Assembly: GCA_018064695.1 (NCBI GenBank)
Contig: JAGHUU010000159.1
Span: 1-8,468 of the forward strand
Direction of reading: 5' to 3'
Length of the DNA stretch: 8,468 bases
Source: Candidatus Blautia equi
GTDB taxonomy: Bacteria > Bacillota > Clostridia > Lachnospirales > Lachnospiraceae
The position numbers and the translations under genes are program-made. The notes below the pieces were generated by a model. That model worked only from the letters and a program-made list of their open reading frames with translations, was not told where the DNA came from and did not search any database. Positions 1-5,739 of the stretch are shown piece by piece (the first letter of the stretch is position 1; each line of letters begins with the position of its first letter).

Positions 1-9
1 GAAATAGAT

Positions 10-999
10 ATGAAACCATCAAATATCGGCGGTCAGGCTGTCATGGAAGGAATCATGATGCGCCATAAGGACCGTTATTCCGTAGGCGTGCGCCGTCCGG
101 ACGGCGGCATTGAGCTGAAGGAGGAAGAGTACAAAAGTGTTCTCGGAAAATCCTCCATCTTAAAAAAGCCGGTTATCCGCGGTGTGGTACGCTTTGTGGA
201 CTCTCTGGTCCTTGGGATGAAATGCCTCATGTATTCCGCAGAGATCGCGGGAGATGAGGAAGAGGAGGAGCAGGTGGATCTTTCCACCCTCACCGAGGAG
301 GAGCGCGAGAAGAGAAAGAAAAAAGAGGACAAAATGTTCCAGCTCATGCTTTACGGAACAGTAGCCATCTCTATCGTATTTTCCGTGGCACTCTTTATGC
401 TGGCTCCTTATGTCATTGCCAGCTTCCTTAAGAAAGTAGGAGCTTCCGAGCTCATTGTCACCGTGGCAGAGTCCTTTGTAAAGCTGGCCCTGTTCATGGG
501 ATACATGCTTCTCATTTCCAGAATGAAAGACATTCAGCGCACCTTTATGTATCACGGTGCGGAGCACAAATGCATCAACTGCGTGGAGAGCGGACTTCCC
601 CTCACCGTGGAAAATGTCATGAAAAGCTCCCGCTTCCACAGACGCTGCGGAACCAGCTTCCTGTTTCTGGTCATGCTGGTAAGTATCGTGATGCACTTTG
701 TCTTTATCTTTGTTCCGGTATACTGGATGCGCCTTTTCGGCCGTCTGCTTATGGTGCCGGTGGTTGCCGGTGTCTCCTTTGAGATCATCCAGTGGGCAGG
801 CCGCACCGACAACAGCTGCTCCCGCTTTATGAGCAAGCCGGGTATGATGATGCAGCACCTCACCACCAAGGAGCCTACCGAGGATATGGCAGAGGTAGCC
901 ATTGCGGCGGTGGAAGCCGTATTTGACTGGAAAGCCTATCTGAAGGAAGAGTTCGGCGTGGAATGTGATGCCGCACCTGAGGGTGAGACCAAGATCTGA
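10..999 (+). CDS. DUF1385 (YqhQ-like) integral membrane protein
   Basis: A 329-residue protein of the DUF1385/YqhQ family, whose biochemical role is not established. The N terminus has the family signature GGQAVMEGIMM (residues 7-17), which supports the start at 10; only nine bases lie upstream, so its ribosome site cannot be judged. A highly charged stretch (about 82-109, a run of Glu followed by Arg/Lys) precedes hydrophobic segments at about 111-140, 147-170, 216-238 and 245-263, so it should be a multi-pass membrane protein. Conserved polar motifs lie between them: HGAEHKCINC (182-191), RFHRRCGTSF (208-217) and QHLTTKEP (282-289). Their His, Glu and Cys residues would suit metal binding, but that is inference. 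It is followed 16 nt later by prmC, a neighbourhood I recall as conserved in Firmicutes. Family assignment is firm; function is unknown. Confidence 0.93.
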   Translation: MKPSNIGGQAVMEGIMMRHKDRYSVGVRRPDGGIELKEEEYKSVLGKSSILKKPVIRGVVRFVDSLVLGMKCLMYSAEIAGDEEEEEQVDLSTLTEEEREKRKKKEDKMFQLMLYGTVAISIVFSVALFMLAPYVIASFLKKVGASELIVTVAESFVKLALFMGYMLLISRMKDIQRTFMYHGAEHKCINCVESGLPLTVENVMKSSRFHRRCGTSFLFLVMLVSIVMHFVFIFVPVYWMRLFGRLLMVPVVAGVSFEIIQWAGRTDNSCSRFMSKPGMMMQHLTTKEPTEDMAEVAIAAVEAVFDWKAYLKEEFGVECDAAPEGETKI

Positions 1000-1001
1000 A
1001 C

Positions 1002-1010
1002 GGGAGAGGA
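1002..1010 (+). promoter_or_regulatory. Ribosome binding site that fixes the prmC start
   Basis: GGGAGAGGA sits 5 nt before the ATG at 1016. The reading frame stays open upstream to an ATG at 965, but that start lies inside the preceding gene, has no comparable purine tract, and adds 17 residues unlike PrmC. The 1016 start is therefore preferred. Confidence 0.75.
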
Positions 1011-1015
1011 TACCG

Positions 1016-1894
1016 ATGAAGAGCCTTAAGACTCTTTTAAACGAGAACATAAAATTCCTGGAGGATGCCGGGATTGAAGAAGCCAGGCTTGATGCCTGGC
1101 TCCTTCTGGAATATACCACAGGAAAAAACAAAGCCTGGTTTCTGGCTCACGACACAGATCCTGCAGAGCCGGAGCTGGAGGCGCGATACAGGGCGCTGAT
1201 AGAAAAAAGAGCCCTGCACATCCCGCTGCAGCATCTGACCCACCAGGCATTTTTTATGGGCTATGAATTTTATGTGGATGAAAATGTGCTGATTCCAAGA
1301 TGGGATACCGAGATCCTGGTGGAGGAAGCCCTAAAAGCACTGAAAGGGAAAGAAAAACCTTATATTCTGGATATGTGCACCGGCTCCGGATGCATTCTGT
1401 TAAGCCTTCTTATGGAACGTGAGGATGCCTGCGGAATGGGCGCGGACTTATCGGAAAAAGCCCTTGCCGTGGCAGAACGAAATGCCGGAAACCTGGGCCT
1501 TGCAGAGCGCGCATCTTTTTGGAAGAGCGATCTTTTCGGCGCGGAGGTTTTTCAGAAAAGGGGTGGAAATTCCGCCTTTGAGTGTGATATTCTAGTGTCG
1601 AACCCGCCCTATATCAGAAGCTCTGAGATAGAGAACCTGATGGAGGAGGTTCGCCTTCATGATCCCCTTATGGCATTGGACGGCCGTGAGGACGGATTGT
1701 ACTTCTACAGAGAGATAGCCGCAAAGGCTATGACATATATAAAGACCGGAGGAATGCTTCTCTGCGAGATCGGCTACGATCAGGGTGAGGCAGTTTCTTC
1801 ACTTTTTGCAGATGCAGGCTTTTCCGATGTGCAGGTGGTTAAGGACCTGGCAGGTCTGGACCGCGTGGTACTTGGAAGAAAGGACGGCATCTGA
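1016..1894 (+). CDS. prmC: Release factor glutamine N5-methyltransferase PrmC (HemK)
   Basis: A 292-residue cytoplasmic SAM-dependent methyltransferase that methylates the glutamine of the GGQ motif in class 1 release factors, raising their peptide-release activity. The N-terminal helical region (about 1-90) is the release-factor-binding part. The Rossmann methyltransferase domain follows, with the SAM loop DMCTGSG at 119-125 and the catalytic/substrate-binding NPPY at 196-199 (in the context VSNPPYIRSSEI). The C terminus ends with the KDLAGLDRVV block typical of the family. The length is normal. It lies 16 nt after the DUF1385 gene and 13 nt before prfA, whose product is its substrate, so the two are almost certainly co-transcribed. 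No key residue is missing. Confidence 0.97.
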   Translation: MKSLKTLLNENIKFLEDAGIEEARLDAWLLLEYTTGKNKAWFLAHDTDPAEPELEARYRALIEKRALHIPLQHLTHQAFFMGYEFYVDENVLIPRWDTEILVEEALKALKGKEKPYILDMCTGSGCILLSLLMEREDACGMGADLSEKALAVAERNAGNLGLAERASFWKSDLFGAEVFQKRGGNSAFECDILVSNPPYIRSSEIENLMEEVRLHDPLMALDGREDGLYFYREIAAKAMTYIKTGGMLLCEIGYDQGEAVSSLFADAGFSDVQVVKDLAGLDRVVLGRKDGI

Positions 1895-1896
1895 TC

Positions 1897-1902
1897 AGGA
1901 GG
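1897..1902 (+). promoter_or_regulatory. Ribosome binding site that fixes the prfA start
   Basis: A perfect AGGAGG lies 5 nt before the ATG at 1908. The frame is open upstream to 1785 inside prmC, but those 41 extra residues do not resemble RF1, whereas MFDKLEDI is a normal RF1 start. Confidence 0.85.
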
Positions 1903-1907
1903 ACCAA

Positions 1908-2978
1908 ATGTTTGATAAATTAGAGGATATTCTGGTTCGTTTTGAGGAGCTCTTAAACGAACTGGGGGAGCCGGGCGTCACCAGCGATCCGTCCCGTTTC
2001 CAGCGCCTTATGAAGGAGCAGAGCGATCTGCAGCCCATCGTGGATGCCTACCGTGCCTATAAGACCAATCAGGAGACCATCGAGGACAGCCTTTCCATGC
2101 TGGAGACCGAGAAGGACGAGGAGATGCGCGAAATGCTGAAGGAGGAGCTCTCCGAGGCAAAGAAAAACGTGGAGGATCTGGAGCGCCAGATCAAGATCCT
2201 GCTCCTTCCAAAAGATCCTAACGACCAGAAAAACGTAATTGTGGAGATCCGCGCAGGTGCCGGCGGCGACGAAGCTGCCCTCTTTGCTGCCGAGGTCTAC
2301 CGTATGTATGTAAAATATGCAGAGTCCCTCCGCTGGAAGACCGACATGATGAGTTTAAATGAGAACGGCATCGGCGGCTTCAAAGAGGTGACCTTTATGA
2401 TCCAGGGAAACGGCGCCTTCTCCCGCCTGAAATACGGGAGCGGCGTGCACCGCGTACAGCGCGTCCCTGAGACAGAGTCCGGCGGAAGGATCCATACCTC
2501 CACCTGCACCGTGGCTATTATGCCGGAGGCAGAGGAGATCGACTTCCATCTGGACCTTAACGACTGTAAATTTGATGTATTCCGTGCTTCCGGAAACGGC
2601 GGTCAGTGTGTCAATACTACAGACTCCGCAGTACGTCTGACCCACATTCCTACAGGAATCGTCATTTCCTGCCAGGATGAGAAGTCTCAGTTAAAGAATA
2701 AGGACAAGGCCCTTAAGGTGCTGAGATCCCGCCTTTATGAGATGGAGCTCGCCAAGCAGCATGACGCCGAGGCGGAGGCCAGAAGAAGCCAGATCGGTAC
2801 CGGAGACCGTTCCGAGAAGATCCGCACCTACAATTTCCCGCAGGGACGTGTGACAGATCACCGCATCAAGCTCACCCTGCATCGTCTGGAAAACGTACTG
2901 GACGGTGACCTGGCGGAGATCATCGACAGCCTGATCGCAGCAGACCAGGCAGCCAAGCTCAGCACCCTCAGTGCATGA
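1908..2978 (+). CDS. prfA: Peptide chain release factor 1 (RF1)
   Basis: A 356-residue RF1, which reads UAA and UAG stop codons in the ribosomal A site and triggers peptidyl-tRNA hydrolysis. A helical N-terminal domain is followed by the GAGGDEA block of the PCRF domain, the stop-codon tripeptide P-E-T at 187-189 (the RF1-type PxT, not the SPF of RF2), and the catalytic GGQ at 231-233. Gln233 is the expected PrmC methylation site. The residue after GGQ is Cys, where E. coli RF1 has His; the rest of the loop (VNTTDSAVRLTH) is normal. Length matches the family. It is the third gene of the operon, directly behind its modifying enzyme. Its own stop is TGA, which RF1 does not read, so its termination depends on RF2. 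Confidence 0.98.
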   Translation: MFDKLEDILVRFEELLNELGEPGVTSDPSRFQRLMKEQSDLQPIVDAYRAYKTNQETIEDSLSMLETEKDEEMREMLKEELSEAKKNVEDLERQIKILLLPKDPNDQKNVIVEIRAGAGGDEAALFAAEVYRMYVKYAESLRWKTDMMSLNENGIGGFKEVTFMIQGNGAFSRLKYGSGVHRVQRVPETESGGRIHTSTCTVAIMPEAEEIDFHLDLNDCKFDVFRASGNGGQCVNTTDSAVRLTHIPTGIVISCQDEKSQLKNKDKALKVLRSRLYEMELAKQHDAEAEARRSQIGTGDRSEKIRTYNFPQGRVTDHRIKLTLHRLENVLDGDLAEIIDSLIAADQAAKLSTLSA

Positions 2979-2982
2979 GCCT

Positions 2983-3006
2983 GTAAAGCGTGGATGCACA
3001 CTTTAC
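2983..3006 (+). other. Intergenic hairpin between prfA and the lipoprotein gene
   Basis: Positions 2983-2992 pair with 2997-3006 (ten positions, one C-A mismatch) around a GATG loop. No T run follows, so this is not a standard intrinsic terminator. In the 61-nt gap it could be an mRNA processing or stability element, or a weak transcription-damping structure. I see no separate promoter for the downstream gene here. Confidence 0.5.
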
Positions 3007-3039
3007 TGAAAATGCAAGAATATCTTTCAGGAGATACCA

Positions 3040-4158
3040 ATGAGAAAAAAGACCTGGATTCTGGCAGCCGTACTGGCCGGAGCAATGCTCCTTGCAGGCT
3101 GCGGAGAAAAGAATAAAAACTTATATGAACAGGCAGGCAAGGACCTGGAGCAGGGCTACTACGAGTACGCTCTGGAGGGCTACAAGGCAGTGATCGCCGA
3201 GGGCGACCTTCTGCCGCAGGCATACAGAGGCGCAGGCGTTGCTTACCTCCGCATGGGCAAGTATGAGAATGCCGTAACCTGCTTCACCAATGCCCTTGCG
3301 CAGGATAAGGTCTCTGCGGCAGTGAGAAAAGACATTCTCTCCTACAGAGCCACCGCCTATGTGCATAATAAACAGTATAAGAAAGCCCTTGCCGACTGCC
3401 AGACCCTGGCAGAAGAGTTTGAGATGGACACCGCCGGATACTATCTGACAGGTATCGTTACCCTGGAGATGGATTCCTACGAGCAGGCCCGCACCAACTT
3501 TGACCAGGCCTACGCCGGCAATCCTACTTATGAGATGGCAATCCGTATCTATCAGGTGTATGTGGAAAAAGGCATGGAGGCCGACGGCACCAAATACCTG
3601 GAAATGGCTCTTTTAAACGAGCCGCAGACAGCAGATGAGTACTGCGACCGCGGAAAGGTCTACTATTATATGGAAGACTACGACAACGCCCGCCGAGAGC
3701 TCACCACCGCAGCCAACAATAACAATACAGAGGCGCTGCTGCTTCTTGGCATGGTTTACCTGGGCCAGAAGGACTTCTCCAACGCCAGAACCATGTACAA
3801 TGAATACATTGCCAAGGTTGGAAACTCCGCTAAGGGTTACAACGGCCTTGCCCAGTGCGATATGCATGAGGGTAAATATGACGAGGCTCTTGCAAACATT
3901 GAGAAGGGCCTTGAGATCGCAACCACAGAGGAGATGCAGGATCTTTTATACAACGAGATGGTCATCTACGAGACCAGACTGGATTTTGAGACCGCCAAGG
4001 AAAAGACAGAGGCTTATCTGAACCTCTTCCCGGACGATGCATCCATGAAACGCGAACTTGCTTTCCTCCGCTCCCGCGTGCGCAAAAACACCGAGGGCAA
4101 CGTGGAGGCACCTCTGGAAGCACCTGCGGAAGGTGCGACTGAGGAACCGCAGCAGTAA
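3040..4158 (+). CDS. TPR-repeat lipoprotein of unknown function
   Basis: A 372-residue protein with a lipoprotein signal peptide: the positively charged start MRKK, a hydrophobic core, and lipobox LAGC with the lipidated Cys at 21. It should be exported and anchored on the outer face of the membrane. From about residue 29 to 345 it consists of roughly nine tetratricopeptide-like helix pairs with typical G/A-Y-x-x-G and Y-x-x-A-x-x-x-F spacing (for example YEYALEGYKAVI, YENAVTCFTNAL, YDEALANIEKGL). TPRs are protein-binding scaffolds. The tail (about 350-372) is a low-complexity Glu/Pro/Ala stretch. AGGAGA at 3029-3034 lies 5 nt before the ATG. It is the last gene before a strong terminator, so it is probably the end of the prfA operon. 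The partner is unknown. Confidence 0.9.
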   Translation: MRKKTWILAAVLAGAMLLAGCGEKNKNLYEQAGKDLEQGYYEYALEGYKAVIAEGDLLPQAYRGAGVAYLRMGKYENAVTCFTNALAQDKVSAAVRKDILSYRATAYVHNKQYKKALADCQTLAEEFEMDTAGYYLTGIVTLEMDSYEQARTNFDQAYAGNPTYEMAIRIYQVYVEKGMEADGTKYLEMALLNEPQTADEYCDRGKVYYYMEDYDNARRELTTAANNNNTEALLLLGMVYLGQKDFSNARTMYNEYIAKVGNSAKGYNGLAQCDMHEGKYDEALANIEKGLEIATTEEMQDLLYNEMVIYETRLDFETAKEKTEAYLNLFPDDASMKRELAFLRSRVRKNTEGNVEAPLEAPAEGATEEPQQ

Positions 4159-4175
4159 AAGACATTGTGAAACCG

Positions 4176-4209
4176 TGACTACAGGTGCCTGCCGCCTGTA
4201 GTCATTTTT
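4176..4209 (+). terminator. Intrinsic terminator of the DUF1385-prmC-prfA-lipoprotein operon
   Basis: A 12-bp stem pairs 4176-4187 with 4193-4204 (one G-T wobble) around a CCTGC loop and is followed at once by five T residues (4205-4209). It begins 17 nt after the lipoprotein stop. This is a textbook rho-independent terminator for the upstream operon. Confidence 0.9.
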
Positions 4210-4225
4210 GCAGATAGTGAGAGAT

Positions 4226-4257
4226 GGGTGATCGTCACCCGGAGCCTTTTATAAAGG
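4226..4257 (+). promoter_or_regulatory. Small hairpins in the hflX leader, one overlapping its Shine-Dalgarno
   Basis: Two short inverted repeats precede hflX. GGGTGA (4226-4231) pairs with TCACCC (4235-4240) around a TCG loop. CCTTT (4245-4249) pairs with AAAGG (4253-4257) around TAT. The second would cover the first bases of the Shine-Dalgarno AAAGGAG (4253-4259), which lies 8 nt before the ATG. The 5-bp, AU-rich stem is weak, so control of translation is only a possibility. I find no clear -35/-10 pair between 4210 and 4267, so hflX may rely partly on readthrough or on a weak promoter. Confidence 0.35.
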
Positions 4258-4267
4258 AGATGAGAAT

Positions 4268-5512
4268 ATGCAGCAGTTATATGAGATCGGCGAGATCGAA
4301 GAGCGCGTAGTCCTTGTGGCAGCGCAGACAGGAGAAAATGAGGATGTGTGGGAATCCCTGAACGAGCTTGAGGAGCTTGCCCGCACCGCAGGCGCAGTCA
4401 CGGTGGGAAAGATCGTGCAGAACCGTGAGTCCGTACATCCCGGCACATATATAGGAAAAGGTAAGATCGAGGAAGTACGTGCCCTTATGCTGGCCACGGA
4501 TGCCAACGGCATCATCTGCGATGACGAGCTCTCCCCGGCCCAGATGAACAACCTGGAGCGGGAGCTGGGCTGCAAGGTCATGGACAGAACTCTTCTGATC
4601 CTTGATATTTTTGCGGACCGCGCCATTACAAGCGAAGGTAAGATCCAGGTAGAGCTGGCACAGCTGCGCTACCGCTCCGCAAGACTGGTAGGCCTCAGAG
4701 AATCCCTGTCCCGACTGGGCGGCGGTATTGGTACCAGGGGCCCGGGAGAGAAGAAGCTGGAGACGGACAGACGACTTATCCGTGCCCGTATCACAGCACT
4801 TAAGGAAGAGCTGGAGAAGGTGGAAAAGCACCGCGAGCTCATCCGCACCGGACGGGAGAGAGAAAACCGCAAAAACGCGGCCATTGTGGGTTACACCAAC
4901 GCCGGAAAATCAACGCTTTTAAATATCCTTACAGGAGCAGATGTGCTCTCTGAAAACAAATTATTCGCAACCCTGGATCCTACCACCCGCCTGCTTACCC
5001 TGGACGACGGCCAGCAGGTGCTTTTAACCGACACCGTAGGATTTATCAGAAAGCTGCCGCACCATCTGGTGGAGGCATTTAAGAGTACCCTGGAGGAGGC
5101 AAAGTTTGCCGACTATATTATCCATGTGGTGGATGCTTCCAACCCGCAGGCGGAGGTCCAGATGCAGGTGGTATATGAGACCTTAAGGGAGCTTGGGGCT
5201 GTCAATAAGAAAATTATTACAATATTTAACAAACAGGATGTTGCGGACGGAAGAATCATCAGAGATTCCCGTGCCGATTATATTATCAAGGCTTCTGCAA
5301 AGACCGGCGACGGCCTTTCCGACTTCAAAAAAGTCATGGAGCAGATCCTCTCAGAAGACTCTATTTACGTGGAAAGGCTCTTTCCGTATGCGGAAGCGGG
5401 CAAGATCCAGCCCATCCGCGAGCAGGGTCAGCTTCTCTCCGAGGAGTACACAGAGAATGGAATCGCCGTGAAAGCAAAGGTGCCGAAGGAGCTTTACGGC
5501 CGGATTTGTTAA
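4268..5512 (+). CDS. hflX: Ribosome-associated GTPase HflX
   Basis: A 414-residue cytoplasmic GTPase of the HflX family, which binds the 50S subunit and is known in several bacteria to split stalled or stress-inactivated ribosomes. The N-terminal HflX domain carries the block PGTYIGKGKIEEV and the family signature GGGIGTRGPGEKKLETDRR, followed by a Lys/Glu-rich helical stretch. The G domain has G1 GYTNAGKST (208-216), G3 DTVGF (255-259), G4 NKQD (321-324) and G5 SAK (343-345). A short C-terminal domain completes a normal length. The ATG at 4268 follows AAAGGAG at 4253-4259. It sits after the terminator of the prfA operon and before a second hairpin with a T run, so it is probably its own unit. 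All GTP-binding motifs are intact. Confidence 0.96.
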   Translation: MQQLYEIGEIEERVVLVAAQTGENEDVWESLNELEELARTAGAVTVGKIVQNRESVHPGTYIGKGKIEEVRALMLATDANGIICDDELSPAQMNNLERELGCKVMDRTLLILDIFADRAITSEGKIQVELAQLRYRSARLVGLRESLSRLGGGIGTRGPGEKKLETDRRLIRARITALKEELEKVEKHRELIRTGRERENRKNAAIVGYTNAGKSTLLNILTGADVLSENKLFATLDPTTRLLTLDDGQQVLLTDTVGFIRKLPHHLVEAFKSTLEEAKFADYIIHVVDASNPQAEVQMQVVYETLRELGAVNKKIITIFNKQDVADGRIIRDSRADYIIKASAKTGDGLSDFKKVMEQILSEDSIYVERLFPYAEAGKIQPIREQGQLLSEEYTENGIAVKAKVPKELYGRIC

Positions 5513-5549
5513 TAAAGATTTAAAGATAATTTATCATATAAGAAACATT

Positions 5550-5592
5550 ATGTTGTGTCGTCCCGTTTAACGACACAACATCTAGTATTTTT
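5550..5592 (+). terminator. Probable hflX terminator: perfect 12-bp inverted repeat plus T run
   Basis: Positions 5550-5561 are exactly complementary to 5570-5581, with an 8-nt loop (CCCGTTTA). Five T residues follow at 5588-5592, but six other bases intervene, so it is not an ideal intrinsic terminator. The repeat starts 37 nt after the hflX stop and ends 14 nt before the nrdD -35 box. It may terminate hflX, serve as a regulator site for nrdD, or both. Confidence 0.65.
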
Positions 5593-5595
5593 GTG

Positions 5596-5624
5596 TTGAC
5601 GTTTATTCCCTGCTTTGATACAAT
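5596..5624 (+). promoter_or_regulatory. Sigma-A type promoter for nrdD
   Basis: TTGACG (5596-5601) and TACAAT (5619-5624) are separated by exactly 17 bp. A TG dinucleotide at 5616-5617 gives an extended -10 (TGATACAAT). Transcription should begin near 5631, giving a 5' leader of about 110 nt. Each hexamer is one base from consensus, so this should be a strong promoter unless repressed. Confidence 0.85.
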
Positions 5625-5630
5625 GAGTCT

Positions 5631-5739
5631 GCAATTAAACAAGGATCCAAACTATAAGAGATAAGCAAAAACTCAGGATTCCATCCCGTAAGGGGTGGAA
5701 TTTTCCAACGTATCAGGATTAAACAGGGGGTAACACAAT
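5631..5739 (+). promoter_or_regulatory. Structured 5' leader of nrdD
   Basis: The leader contains a hairpin pairing 5678-5687 with 5692-5701 (ten pairs, one U-G) capped by GTAA, a GNRA-type tetraloop. A-U and two G-U pairs can extend it outward to 5675-5704. The sequence TCAGGATT occurs twice, at 5673-5680 (partly in the 5' arm) and at 5713-5720, 40 nt apart. The Shine-Dalgarno AGGGGG (5725-5730) lies 9 nt before the ATG. Only a short U run (5701-5704) follows the stem, so attenuation is possible but not obvious. I do not recognise a known riboswitch class. The start site is inferred from the promoter. Confidence 0.5.

Noticed and set aside
965..1015. Upstream ATG for prmC overlapping the DUF1385 gene
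   Set aside because: The added residues do not resemble PrmC, and the ATG at 1016 has a proper ribosome site.
160..1131. Long antisense open frame over the DUF1385 gene and the prmC start
   Set aside because: It lies opposite genes with clear family motifs, has a low-complexity His/Lys/Leu-rich composition and no recognisable domain or ribosome site.
1785..1907. Upstream ATG for prfA inside prmC
   Set aside because: The 41 extra residues are an out-of-frame reading of prmC, and the AGGAGG at 1897 clearly serves 1908.
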